Shown here in pieces: positions 1 to 7,745 of a stretch of 13,559 bases of DNA. The stretch is taken from NCBI GenBank assembly GCA_018222665.1, contig JAAEZW010000023.1:1-13559 (forward strand). Direction: 5' to 3'. This stretch comes from Paracoccaceae bacterium (GTDB taxonomy: Bacteria > Pseudomonadota > Alphaproteobacteria > Rhodobacterales > Rhodobacteraceae). The notes under the pieces were generated by a model, which had not been told where the DNA came from, made no database searches, and worked only from the letters and a program-made list of their open reading frames with translations. How positions within the stretch are numbered: position 1 is the stretch's first letter; every line of letters begins with the position of its first letter. The position numbers and the translations under genes were made by a program.

Positions 1-325
1 ACCCAACGCGCATGGCATCAAATACGGTGGTCACCCCGCACCCCGCCATTTCCGCATCATGCGCCAACACCGCCGCCCCTTTGGGCCAGTGCACGCCAGG
101 GCGCGGTTCCAAATGGCGTTCCAAATTGTCGGTGTGAAGCTCAACCAAACCCGCGGCAACGAACGCTCCTCCCAGATCCTCGGCCATGGTCACGGCAGTT
201 CCTGACAGGTCGATTTCCGCGATTTTTCCATCCCGCAGGACCAATGTGCCGCGCACCACCTCATCCTCTAGGATGATTTGCGCATTGCTCAGGATCGTCT
301 CAGTTGGGGGATTGTGTGCTGGCAT
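1..325 (-). CDS. phnM: PhnM, alpha-D-ribose 1-methylphosphonate 5-triphosphate diphosphatase (partial, 3' end outside window)
   Basis: This is the first 108 codons of an amidohydrolase-superfamily protein, read from ATG at 325 to the window edge. In known C-P lyase systems PhnM releases pyrophosphate from 5-triphospho-ribose 1-phosphonate, giving the substrate that PhnJ cleaves. Recognition rests on the N-terminal beta-sandwich region followed by VELHTDNLERH at about residues 61-71 (the metal-site HxD of the family), then a PRPGVHWP stretch and an AHDAEMAGCGVTTVFDA stretch, the same order as in E. coli PhnM. No other ATG, GTG or TTG lies in frame between this ATG and the upstream stop at 359-361. 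The ribosome site is weak. The gene has its own promoter-like sequence and lies beyond the terminator of soxG, so it probably starts a separate transcript running left. Whether other phn genes follow cannot be seen. Confidence 0.88.
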   Translation of the reverse strand, partial: MPAHNPPTETILSNAQIILEDEVVRGTLVLRDGKIAEIDLSGTAVTMAEDLGGAFVAAGLVELHTDNLERHLEPRPGVHWPKGAAVLAHDAEMAGCGVTTVFDAMRVG

Positions 326-357
326 CGCGATAATAATCTGTTTTGTTGTTCCCCGCA

Positions 358-386
358 GTTAAAAATGGGTTTCCGCCACGGGTCAA
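358..386 (-). promoter_or_regulatory. Candidate sigma70 promoter for phnM
   Basis: On the minus strand a -35-like TTGACC (381-386) and a -10-like TTTAAC (358-363) are separated by exactly 17 bases. They match the consensus at 5 of 6 and 4 of 6 positions. Transcription would start near 350, giving a leader of about 25 bases before the phnM ATG at 325. The element lies between the soxG terminator and phnM, where a promoter is expected. No clear Pho box was recognised. This is a consensus match only. Confidence 0.45.
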
Positions 387-446
387 GTCACCTGTTCGGA
401 CGGGCAAATTCATGCCAATGCCCAGCGTAACTGCACAGAATGTACA

Positions 447-474
447 AAAAAGAGGCGCAAAAGCGCCTCTTTTT
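447..474 (-). terminator. Intrinsic terminator of the soxBDAG operon
   Basis: A perfect 12-bp inverted repeat (447-458 with 463-474) encloses a 4-base loop. The stem has a GC-rich core (AGAGGCGC) flanked by A/T runs, so the minus-strand transcript ends in a U tract. It begins 25 bases after the soxG stop codon. Because the flanks are A on one side and T on the other, it could also work in the plus direction, but no plus-strand gene ends here. Confidence 0.9.
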
Positions 475-498
475 AAATCACTCCGTTTTGATGCGTGA

Positions 499-1059
499 TT
501 ACCAATCGCCCACTTCAAATCCCGCTTGGGCTGAATTGCGCAATTGGTTGAACATATATTCGGCAACTGAACGGAAACAAATGATCCGCGCACTGTCGTT
601 TGATGTCATCCAAAACGCCGCTGGAATTTGTGCAAAGCGTGTACGGCGTACGGTTCCAGTCTGCATGGATTTCACGTCAATTGGCGCAAGTTTTGCGATA
701 ATTTCGGGCGTCGCCGCACCTTCCAAATCAAACACCGCACGGGCATCGGATACATTAACAACCATGCTGTGTGTATCCCCAAGTGCCGCGATCAAATCGG
801 CAATCATCTGATCCGCCTGATCATAAGCGCAGACAATCATCAATTCATCAGGGGACATCCACAGGATTTGGCCCGCATCTGCGTCCTTTACCGCCAATGT
901 CGCAGGCACGCCCGCCCCCATAACGGATTTCACGGCCTTTTGCACACCCGCATCGGACAGATCACCGCGCAGGGTGATCATGCCCGTTGCAGGGGCCTCT
1001 GACACATCAACATAGCCTGCTGCACGTACCCCATTCATTGCAGTTTGGATATTAGACAT
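499..1059 (-). CDS. soxG: Sarcosine oxidase gamma subunit
   Basis: A 186-residue protein of the SoxG family, the small subunit of heterotetrameric sarcosine oxidase, which packs against the folate-binding part of the alpha subunit. It has no cofactor motif of its own. Recognition rests on size, place in the operon and conserved stretches such as ILWMSPDELMIVC (about 65-77), VVNVSDARAVFDLEG (about 99-113) and a C-terminal FRSVAEYMFNQLRNSA segment. The chosen ATG at 1059 follows AGAAGGGG by 9 bases and overlaps the soxA stop by 8 bases. A second in-frame ATG at 1080 would add 7 residues but would remove that ribosome site from the leader. It is the last gene of the operon, followed by a strong terminator. 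Confidence 0.92.
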   Translation of the reverse strand: MSNIQTAMNGVRAAGYVDVSEAPATGMITLRGDLSDAGVQKAVKSVMGAGVPATLAVKDADAGQILWMSPDELMIVCAYDQADQMIADLIAALGDTHSMVVNVSDARAVFDLEGAATPEIIAKLAPIDVKSMQTGTVRRTRFAQIPAAFWMTSNDSARIICFRSVAEYMFNQLRNSAQAGFEVGDW

Positions 1060-4000
1060 TTTGCTTTGCCCCTTCTGCATCGTAAAAGACCTGATCCACG
1101 ATTTTCGCCTTCACCAATGATCCATCGACCTTATTAAATTCAATCACCTCGCCCATGCGATCAGGACCATTATGGACAAGGCCCATGGCGATCCCGCGCC
1201 CTAAGGTTGGGGAATAATAGGTTGAGGTCACGCGCCCTTGGGTATTGCGTTGACCATTGGCGTTGGTGCCAGGTGCAACAGCATAGGACCCATCAGGCAG
1301 GACAGACCCATCCAGTGTTTCCAGACCAACCAATTTCCAACGATCTGAGGATACCATATGGCTGCGCTCTTGGGCGCGTTTACCAAGGAAATCCTCTTTC
1401 TTTTTGGAAATGGCCCATTGCATGTTCAAATCTTGGGGGATGACCGTGCCATCGGTTTCGTCCCCAATCATGATGAAGCCTTTTTCGGCACGCATCACGT
1501 GCAACGCCTCGGTCCCATAGGGCATGATATCAAATTCAGCGCCTGCCTTAAGCAAGGTATCCCAGAACGCGCGTCCCTCATTCGCTGGGACCGCGATTTC
1601 ATAGGACAACTCGCCCGAGAATGAGATGCGATACACCCGCGCCTTGAATCCGCCAAGCGTACCATCGGCCCATTGCATGAACCCAAGCGCCTCTTTGGAC
1701 ACATCCATGCCGCCTAGTTTTTCCAACAATTTGCGTGCGTTCGGGCCCACTACGGCGACTTGGGCGAATTGTTCGGTCATGTTCGCAACATAGACTTTCC
1801 AATCCCACCATTCGGTTTGCAGCCACTCTTCCATATGCGCATGGATACGGTCCGCCCCACCAGTAGTGGTGTGGCACAGCCATGTATCCTCATCAATGCG
1901 GGCAACAACACCGTCATCAATCAGGAATCCGTTTTCAGAGCACATCAACCCATAGCGGCATTTGCCGACGGCCAGATTGCTCATCATATTGGTGTACATC
2001 ATATCCAAGAATTTGCCTGCATCAGGCCCCTTGACCACCAATTTGCCCAAGGTCGATGCATCCAGCAGACCCAAAGATTTGCGCGTTTGCAGGATTTCAC
2101 GCTCAACTGCTTGGGCACGGGTTTCTGCTCCGCGGCGATAGCAATAGGCACGGCGCCAATGACCCACTGGTTCGTAATCGGCCCCGTTTTCATCGTGCCA
2201 TCCCTGCATAGGTGTTTGACGCAGGGGTTGGAACACCTCATCCCGCGCAGCGCCCGCAATTGCACCCATCGAAATCGGTGTGTAAGGCGGACGGAAGGTT
2301 GTTGTACCCACATTTGGAATATCTGCATTCAACGCATCAGCAAGCGTTGCTAAACCATTGATATTCGATAATTTACCCTGATCCGTTGCCATGCCCAATG
2401 TTGTATAACGTTTGGTATGTTCAACGCTTTCATACCCTTCACGCGCAGCCAGTTGAACATCACTGACCTTGACGTCGTTTTGGAAATCCAACCAGGTTTT
2501 CATGCGCAATTTGTCACCAGCCCCTTGAGGCATCAGCCACACAGCCTCAACCGCGTTTTCGCCATGTTCATTGGCCTCTGGCACACCAGTGCTTGGCGCT
2601 TTATGCCCCAAGGCGTTGACCGCCTCTTTAGCGCGCACTGTGGCATCTGCCAGAACCGCAGATAGGGCCAATTCCCCATTCGCCGATCCCACAGGTGTCA
2701 CAAAGCCTTCGCCATTTTGATCCGTTGGGCGACGGTTCAAATCAGGGCGGAACATCACCACCTGATCATCCCAGTTCAACTTGCCACCGCAGTGGGAATA
2801 TAGGTGCACAACAGGCGACCAACCGCCCGACATGGCGACCGCATCGCAGGCGATTTCCTCAAGCACACCGCCAGAGCCCGCCTGCGCACAGATGGCAACC
2901 CCTGTTACACGCTTGCCGCCTTTGACCTTGGCAAGCGCTTTGCCGTTTTCAACGCGAATGCCCAAATCGCGGGCTGTGTCGGCCAAACTGCCTGCGCCAT
3001 TTGCGCGTGCATCCAGAATAACAGGCACGTCCAATCCCGCCTGTTTCAGCGCAATCGCCGTGCGATAGGCATCATCGTTGTTTGTGACAATAACGGTGCG
3101 ATCCCCAACCGCAACACCCCAGTTCACAACGTAATCACGCAGGGCAGAGGCCAACATAACCCCCGGAATATCATTGCCCGCAAAACTAAGCGGGCGTTCA
3201 ATCGCGCCTGTGGCGGTAATGATCTGACCGGCACGAATGCGCCATAGGCGATGACGCGGGCCTGTGGCCTTGGGCGCGTGATCGCTGACACGTTCATAGC
3301 CCAACAAATACCCATGATCATATACCCCTGCCCCCATCATGCGGGTTTTCAATGTGACATTGTCCATCGCGGCCAGTTTTTCCAAACTGTCGTTAACGAA
3401 ATCCTCGGTGGATTGGCCACCAATTTCGCCACCATCAACAATGGCGCGACCACCCCAATGGGCGGTTTGTTCCATGACCAAAACGGATGCCCCGCTGGCG
3501 GCAGCAGTACGCGCGGCCTGTAGGCCCGCAACGCCGCCACCGATCACAACAACGTCGTAAAACGCATAAAGGTGTTCATAGGTATCTGCATCTTTTTCCG
3601 TTGGCGCCTTACCCAGACCGGCAGACTGGCGGATAAAGGGTTCATAAATATGTTTCCAAAATGGGCGGGGATGAATGAACATCTTGTAATAAAAACCCGC
3701 ACTTAGGAAACGCGCGAACAATCCGTTCACGGCCCCAATGTCATATTCCAATGACGGCCAGTGGTTTTGCGACCCAACAATTAGACCCTCAAACAACTCG
3801 GTTGTTGTGGCCCGTTGGTTAGGTTCAAATTTCGCGCCCTCGCCCATGTTCATCAGGGCATTTGGCTCCTCTGCGCCTGACGCAACGATGCCGCGGGGAC
3901 GGTGATATTTGAACGAACGTCCCACCAACATTTGGTCATTTGCTAATAAGGCAGAGGCAAGCGTATCGCCTTCATGCCCGAAAAGACGCTTACCGTTGAA

Positions 4001-4063
4001 ATTAAATTCGACTTGGCTTGCGCGGTTGAGCAATCGGCCGCCTGTTTTCAAACGCATGCTCAT
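1052..4063 (-). CDS. soxA: Sarcosine oxidase alpha subunit
   Basis: A 1003-residue protein, full length for SoxA. The heterotetramer oxidises sarcosine to glycine with O2, giving H2O2 and, with tetrahydrofolate, 5,10-methylene-THF. Visible domains in order: an N-terminal 2Fe-2S-like fold without a cysteine cluster but with the family motif GRSFKYHRPRGI (about 48-59); a dinucleotide-binding Rossmann motif YDVVVIGGGVAGLQAA (169-184); a DFQNDVKVSDVQLAAREG stretch (about 526-543) typical of this subunit; and a C-terminal GcvT-like folate-binding domain from about 615 to the end (for example SGELSYEIAVP). The start is ATG at 4063, overlapping the soxD stop by 4 bases (ATGA) and preceded by GGAGGG at 7 bases. 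An upstream TTG at 4084 is therefore rejected. Confidence 0.97.
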   Translation of the reverse strand: MSMRLKTGGRLLNRASQVEFNFNGKRLFGHEGDTLASALLANDQMLVGRSFKYHRPRGIVASGAEEPNALMNMGEGAKFEPNQRATTTELFEGLIVGSQNHWPSLEYDIGAVNGLFARFLSAGFYYKMFIHPRPFWKHIYEPFIRQSAGLGKAPTEKDADTYEHLYAFYDVVVIGGGVAGLQAARTAAASGASVLVMEQTAHWGGRAIVDGGEIGGQSTEDFVNDSLEKLAAMDNVTLKTRMMGAGVYDHGYLLGYERVSDHAPKATGPRHRLWRIRAGQIITATGAIERPLSFAGNDIPGVMLASALRDYVVNWGVAVGDRTVIVTNNDDAYRTAIALKQAGLDVPVILDARANGAGSLADTARDLGIRVENGKALAKVKGGKRVTGVAICAQAGSGGVLEEIACDAVAMSGGWSPVVHLYSHCGGKLNWDDQVVMFRPDLNRRPTDQNGEGFVTPVGSANGELALSAVLADATVRAKEAVNALGHKAPSTGVPEANEHGENAVEAVWLMPQGAGDKLRMKTWLDFQNDVKVSDVQLAAREGYESVEHTKRYTTLGMATDQGKLSNINGLATLADALNADIPNVGTTTFRPPYTPISMGAIAGAARDEVFQPLRQTPMQGWHDENGADYEPVGHWRRAYCYRRGAETRAQAVEREILQTRKSLGLLDASTLGKLVVKGPDAGKFLDMMYTNMMSNLAVGKCRYGLMCSENGFLIDDGVVARIDEDTWLCHTTTGGADRIHAHMEEWLQTEWWDWKVYVANMTEQFAQVAVVGPNARKLLEKLGGMDVSKEALGFMQWADGTLGGFKARVYRISFSGELSYEIAVPANEGRAFWDTLLKAGAEFDIMPYGTEALHVMRAEKGFIMIGDETDGTVIPQDLNMQWAISKKKEDFLGKRAQERSHMVSSDRWKLVGLETLDGSVLPDGSYAVAPGTNANGQRNTQGRVTSTYYSPTLGRGIAMGLVHNGPDRMGEVIEFNKVDGSLVKAKIVDQVFYDAEGAKQNV

Positions 4064-4389
4064 GAGAAATCCCTCCATGACCAACCAGGGCGTTTTCCAC
4101 TGATCTTGTCTTTGATCTCTTGTGGGGGTTCAAAGGTTTGGGCCGCATAGGTGCCAAAAACCTCAAGGCTTTGGGTGCAGCGTGCCGCATGGAACCACTT
4201 GCCACAGCCATAGACATGACGCCAGCGTTCAAAATGCACGCCTTTTGGGTTTTCGCGCATGAACAAATAGGCCTCAAAATCCTCGTCACTCGATCCAGGA
4301 CCATAGCGTTTGATATGCGCCTCGCCCCCTGGGCTAAGCTCGGTTTCTTCACATTTTGCGCCGCAATAAGGGCATTCCAATAATAACAT
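4060..4389 (-). CDS. soxD: Sarcosine oxidase delta subunit
   Basis: A 109-residue SoxD, the small zinc-binding subunit of heterotetrameric sarcosine oxidase. The N-terminal CPYCG supplies Cys6 and Cys9. His58 and Cys62, in the RHVYGCGKWF segment, fit the remaining pair of zinc ligands known for this subunit. There are two further residues of possible interest, His67 and Cys71. The start ATG lies 6 bases after an excellent AAGGAGGG site that overlaps the soxB stop codon, and the gene ends in a 4-base overlap with soxA, so translation of B, D and A is coupled. Confidence 0.95.
   Translation of the reverse strand: MLLLECPYCGAKCEETELSPGGEAHIKRYGPGSSDEDFEAYLFMRENPKGVHFERWRHVYGCGKWFHAARCTQSLEVFGTYAAQTFEPPQEIKDKISGKRPGWSWRDFS
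4071..4076 (-). promoter_or_regulatory. Ribosome binding site of soxA
   Basis: GGAGGG on the minus strand, 7 bases before ATG 4063 and inside the end of soxD. It settles the soxA start against the earlier in-frame TTG at 4084. Confidence 0.85.
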
Positions 4390-4395
4390 CTCAAA

Positions 4396-4403
4396 CCCTC
4401 CTT
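4396..4403 (-). promoter_or_regulatory. Ribosome binding site of soxD
   Basis: AAGGAGGG on the minus strand, 6 bases before the soxD ATG. It overlaps the soxB TAA (4402-4404), suggesting that ribosomes ending soxB re-initiate on soxD. Confidence 0.88.
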
Positions 4404-5646
4404 AGTGCGCCACGCCTGCGGCAACGCTTTCGTCGATGAATTTGCCTTCACCGAAACGCCACATTGTGAATTCATCCGCCAGCGGTGATACGCCTTTGGC
4501 CATTAATTCGGCCATGGCGTACCCTGAACCTGGGATCGCCTTGAATCCGCCTGTGCCCCAACCGCAGTTGATGAACATGTTTTCAACAGGTGTTTTTGAA
4601 ATGATGGGCGAACGGTCGCCTGTCATATCCACAATGCCGCCCCATTGGCGCAACATTTTCAGGCGGCTGATCATCGGGAATGTTTCAACCAAGGCACGCA
4701 CGGTTTCCTCGATATGATGGAAAGATCCGCGTTGGGTATAGTTGTTGTACCCATCTGCACCGCCACCGATGACCATTTCACCTTTGTCCGATTGGGACAT
4801 ATAACCATGAACCGTATTGGCCATTACAACTACATCCATGCAGGGTTTGATCGGCTCAGACACCAGCGCCTGAAGTGCCACAGATTCAATTGGCAAACGG
4901 AAGCCCGCCATATCGGCCAAAACGCCCGAATGGCCCGCAACCACAACACCCAGTTTGTCGCAATCAATCGCGCCCTTGGTCGTGTCAACGCCGATCACCT
5001 TGTCCCCATCACGGCGCACGCCTGTGACTTCGCATTGTTGGATAATATCCATGCCCATATCAGAACAGGCGCGTGCATATCCCCAGGCCACTGCATCGTG
5101 ACGCGCGGTGCCCCCGCGTGGCTGCCACAGTGCGCCCAAAACCGGATAGCGCGGACCGTGGATATTGATGATTGGCACCAGCTCTTTCACACGTTGGGGC
5201 GAAATGAATTCTGTTGCCACACCCTGTAGCGCGTTGGCATGCGCCGTGCGTTCATAGCCGCGGATTTCATGTTCCGTCTGCGCCAGCATCATCACTCCAC
5301 GAGGCGAAAACATAACGTTATAGTTTAAATCCTGGCTCATCGTTTCATAAAGGCTGCGCGCCTTGTCATAAATCGCGGCCGATGGATCCTGAAGATAGTT
5401 AGAACGAATAATTGTCGTGTTACGGCCTGTATTGCCGCCGCCCAACCAACCTTTTTCCAGGATCGCAACATTTTTAATGCCGTGGTTTTTGCCCAAATAA
5501 TAGGCCGTGGCCAAACCATGACCACCCGCGCCCACGATGATCGCGTCGTAGCGTTTTTTAGGTGCAGGGGATTTCCATGCGCGTTCCCAGCCTGTGTGAT
5601 AACGGGCCCCTTCGCGCACGATTGCAAATGCAGAATAACGTCTCAT
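4402..5646 (-). CDS. soxB: Sarcosine oxidase beta subunit
   Basis: A 414-residue flavoprotein of the DAO (FAD-dependent oxidoreductase) family and the catalytic subunit of heterotetrameric sarcosine oxidase. The FAD-binding motif is YDAIIVGAGGHGLATAYYL (33-51), followed by EKGWLGGGNTGRNTTIIRSN (64-83), both hallmarks of SoxB. His183 in TARHDAVAWG aligns with the region where known SoxB proteins carry covalent FMN on histidine; that equivalence is from memory. The C-terminal GWGTGGFKAIPGSG motif is also typical. The chosen start, MRRYSAF at 5646, matches the usual N-terminus of the family. The frame stays open 33 codons further up to 5745, but that extension has no family resemblance. First gene of soxBDAG, transcribed away from ccmI. 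Confidence 0.97.
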   Translation of the reverse strand: MRRYSAFAIVREGARYHTGWERAWKSPAPKKRYDAIIVGAGGHGLATAYYLGKNHGIKNVAILEKGWLGGGNTGRNTTIIRSNYLQDPSAAIYDKARSLYETMSQDLNYNVMFSPRGVMMLAQTEHEIRGYERTAHANALQGVATEFISPQRVKELVPIINIHGPRYPVLGALWQPRGGTARHDAVAWGYARACSDMGMDIIQQCEVTGVRRDGDKVIGVDTTKGAIDCDKLGVVVAGHSGVLADMAGFRLPIESVALQALVSEPIKPCMDVVVMANTVHGYMSQSDKGEMVIGGGADGYNNYTQRGSFHHIEETVRALVETFPMISRLKMLRQWGGIVDMTGDRSPIISKTPVENMFINCGWGTGGFKAIPGSGYAMAELMAKGVSPLADEFTMWRFGEGKFIDESVAAGVAH

Positions 5647-5822
5647 GTGATTTCGAATCCGGTTTTTCGACTGTGTGTTCGGTATGCCCTTATCCTGTTC
5701 ATTTCCTACGATCCAGTGCGTCACAACACAGCCGACTTGCGACATCTGTGCCTGCTCGTTGTTTTCCTCTTTATAACCAACAGCATGATCGTTACATATG
5801 TCGCAATTGATATGGAGGGGAC
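5647..5822. promoter_or_regulatory. Divergent intergenic region soxB / ccmI
   Basis: This 176-base gap must hold the promoters for the leftward sox operon and the rightward ccmI operon. A TTATAA-like core near 5771-5777 could act as a -10 element on either strand, but I find no good -35 partner at 16-18 bases on either strand, so no promoter is called. An inverted repeat and the palindrome ACATATGT (5794-5801) are present. No riboswitch (such as a glycine aptamer) was recognised. Confidence 0.5.
5737..5806. repeat. 9-bp inverted repeat in the divergent promoter region
   Basis: TTGCGACAT at 5737-5745 and its exact reverse complement ATGTCGCAA at 5798-5806 are 61 bases apart centre to centre, close to six helical turns, and they flank the TTATAA-like core. 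The spacing would suit a regulator binding two sites. A 9-bp match within 176 bases can arise by chance at roughly the few-percent level, so the role is speculative. Confidence 0.35.
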
Positions 5823-7034
5823 ATGACGTTCTGGATCATCGCAGCGGGTGCTGCACTTATCCTTGCCTTTTTCTTATTTCGCACCCTGATTTCGCCCGTG
5901 CCGACGGACGAAAGCGAAACGCAACTGGCCATTTACAAAGATCAGTTAAGCGAAATAGAACGTGATGAGGCGCGTGGCACCCTAACGGCAGATGAGTCAA
6001 AGCGACTGCACACCGAAGTGTCTCGCCGTATTTTGGCGGCAGACGACGCACAAAAAATCGCCCCCAAACCCATGTCCGCGACCGAGGTCGCCGTTGTTGT
6101 TGCGATTGTTGTAGTCACACTCTTGGGCGGTGGTTTGTGGACCTATTCGAAATTGGGTGTTCCAGGATATGACGACCTCCCCCGCGCCGAACGTTTTGCC
6201 CGCGCGACTGAGATGCGCGAAAACCGCGCTACCCAAGCAGATGTTTGGAACAGATTACCAGCAGAAGTGCTGAATGAGGCCGAGGGGCAATATGCCGATT
6301 TGGTCAAAAAACTGCGCGAAACGGTCGAAAAGCGCCCCGATGATATCGAAGGGCACCGCATTTTGGTGGGCGTTGAAACGGGATTGGAAAATTATCGCGC
6401 AGCCTTGCGTGCGCAAAAACGGATCTTGGATATCTTGGGCGGTCAGGCAGGTGCAGAAGATTTCTTTGAATATGGTCAGTTGATGATTTTCGCCTCTGGC
6501 ATGTATGTCTCACCCGAGGCAGAGGACGCTCTGCGCGCCGCATTGGCCCGCGATCCTGCAAACGAAGGGGCGCTCTATTACATGGGTTTGATGATGCTGC
6601 AAAATGATCGCGCGGACGTGGCCTTTAGCACATGGCGGCGTTTGTTGAATGAGGGCGATCCAGAGGCCCCATGGCAACAATTCATTCGCCAAGATATTGA
6701 AGAAGTCGCCGCAATGGCGGGTGCTGTGAATTTTGAACTGCCTGCCCCGCGCCTAAAAGGACCAAGTGCCGCGGATATCGAAGCCGCCTCGGATATGTCC
6801 GCAGAAGATCGCGAGGACTTCATCCGTTTGATGGTGGCGCAATTGTCAGACCGTTTGGCAACCGAGGGCGGCAGCGCCGCAGAATGGGCACGCCTGATTT
6901 CGTCCTATGGCATTTTGGGCGAAGTCGAAAACGCGAAAATAATCTGGACCGAGGCCCAAGCCGTCTTTGGCGGCGATCAGGGCGCGATGGACCAACTGCG
7001 CGCCGCCGCAAAAAGCGCAGGGGCGATCGAGTGA
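5823..7034 (+). CDS. ccmI: Cytochrome c biogenesis protein CcmI
   Basis: A 403-residue inner-membrane protein. In bacterial system I cytochrome c maturation, CcmI binds apocytochrome c in the periplasm and delivers it to the haem-ligation complex. Residues 1-20 form a first membrane helix. The cytoplasmic loop carries the family motif YKDQLSEIERDEARGTL (38-54). A second helix spans about 88-106, followed by LGVPGYDDLPRAER. The large C-terminal part is alpha-helical with TPR character (LARDPANEGALYYMGLMML, about residues 241-259). GGAGGGG (5814-5820) precedes the ATG. Its TGA overlaps the GTG of ruvX, so the two are translationally coupled. The other ccm genes are not in the window. Confidence 0.93.
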   Translation: MTFWIIAAGAALILAFFLFRTLISPVPTDESETQLAIYKDQLSEIERDEARGTLTADESKRLHTEVSRRILAADDAQKIAPKPMSATEVAVVVAIVVVTLLGGGLWTYSKLGVPGYDDLPRAERFARATEMRENRATQADVWNRLPAEVLNEAEGQYADLVKKLRETVEKRPDDIEGHRILVGVETGLENYRAALRAQKRILDILGGQAGAEDFFEYGQLMIFASGMYVSPEAEDALRAALARDPANEGALYYMGLMMLQNDRADVAFSTWRRLLNEGDPEAPWQQFIRQDIEEVAAMAGAVNFELPAPRLKGPSAADIEAASDMSAEDREDFIRLMVAQLSDRLATEGGSAAEWARLISSYGILGEVENAKIIWTEAQAVFGGDQGAMDQLRAAAKSAGAIE

Positions 7035-7510
7035 TCACAGACGACATAACCGAATTCGCAAAGGCACTGCCCCCCCTTTTGCCACTGATTGGTTTGGATT
7101 TAGGCACGAAAACCATTGGCATTGCGGTCAGTGACACGTTCCTATCGGTTGCAACCCCATTGGAAACGATCAAGCGCAAAAAGTTTTCAATAGATGCCGA
7201 GGCGGTAATTGCGATCATCAAAACACGCGGGATCGCGGGCATGGTTCTGGGCCTGCCCCGCAATATGGATGGCAGCGAAGGCCCCAGATGTCAGGCGACG
7301 CGCGCATTTGCCCGCAATTTTGAACGCCTGCATGATATGCCAATCGCCTTTTGGGACGAACGTTTGTCCACGGTTGCGGCGGAAAAGGCCCTGCTTGAGG
7401 CGGATACGACACGAAAACGTCGCTCTGAAGTTATTGACCATGTGGCTGCATCGTATATCCTACAGGGGACGCTAGATCGTATTCAGCACATAAACCGAGC
7501 AGACACATAA
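7031..7510 (+). CDS. ruvX: RuvX/YqgF-family putative pre-16S rRNA nuclease (Holliday junction resolvase-like)
   Basis: A 159-residue RNase H-fold nuclease. The family has been linked to Holliday junction resolution and to 5' maturation of 16S rRNA. The catalytic acidic residues are in place: Asp23 in GLDLGTKTIGIAVSD, Glu110 in FWDERLSTVAAEKAL, and Asp136 in IDHVAASYIL. The start is GTG at 7031, overlapping the ccmI stop (GTGA). The frame stays open upstream but only as a shadow of ccmI. The gene is followed after one base by the DUF1289 gene. Confidence 0.93.
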   Translation: MITDDITEFAKALPPLLPLIGLDLGTKTIGIAVSDTFLSVATPLETIKRKKFSIDAEAVIAIIKTRGIAGMVLGLPRNMDGSEGPRCQATRAFARNFERLHDMPIAFWDERLSTVAAEKALLEADTTRKRRSEVIDHVAASYILQGTLDRIQHINRADT

Positions 7511-7511
7511 A

Positions 7512-7745
7512 ATGAACACACCCCTTTGGAAACGTGATGAAATTGAATCACCCTGTGTGCAGATTTGTGTCGTGCATCCTGAAACTCGCATTTGCACAGG
7601 CTGTTATCGTACCATTGATGAAATCACCGATTGGTCACGCATGACACCCGAGGCCCGCCGCAATATCATGGACGATCTGCCAGCGCGCGCCGATCAACTC
7701 AAGGTACGCCGCGGCGGCCGCGCCGCTCGTTTGAAGCGCAGATAA
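7512..7745 (+). CDS. DUF1289 family protein
   Basis: A 77-residue protein of the DUF1289 family, function unknown. Four cysteines (Cys15, Cys19, Cys28, Cys31) in the pattern SPCVQIC...ICTGCYRT suggest a small metal-binding knuckle. They are followed by the conserved WSRMTPEARRNIM helix (41-53) and a basic Arg/Lys-rich tail. It starts one base after the ruvX stop and is probably the last gene of the ccmI-ruvX operon. Its final 52 bases overlap the end of the convergent oxygenase gene, and no terminator is visible after it. Confidence 0.88.
   Translation: MNTPLWKRDEIESPCVQICVVHPETRICTGCYRTIDEITDWSRMTPEARRNIMDDLPARADQLKVRRGGRAARLKRR

Noticed and set aside
300..593. Minus-strand open frame across the soxG-phnM gap
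   Set aside because: It runs through the terminator hairpin and the end of soxG, is out of frame with phnM and shows no recognisable family.
1760..2353. Long plus-strand frame of 197 codons opposite soxA
   Set aside because: Antisense to a strongly recognised gene, with low-complexity His/Cys-rich product and no ribosome site; a shadow of soxA codon use.
4064..4084. Upstream TTG start for soxA
   Set aside because: The ATG at 4063 has an ideal GGAGGG site and a 4-base overlap with soxD; the TTG lies upstream of that site and would read through it.
4645..5229. Plus-strand frame of 194 codons opposite soxB
   Set aside because: Entirely inside soxB on the other strand, with no family resemblance.
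5647..5745. 33-codon N-terminal extension of soxB
   Set aside because: It has no resemblance to SoxB proteins, which begin with the MRRYSAF-like segment, and it would use up most of the promoter region.
6820..7263. Minus-strand frame opposite the ccmI-ruvX junction
   Set aside because: Arg/Pro-rich shadow of two well-supported genes on the plus strand.
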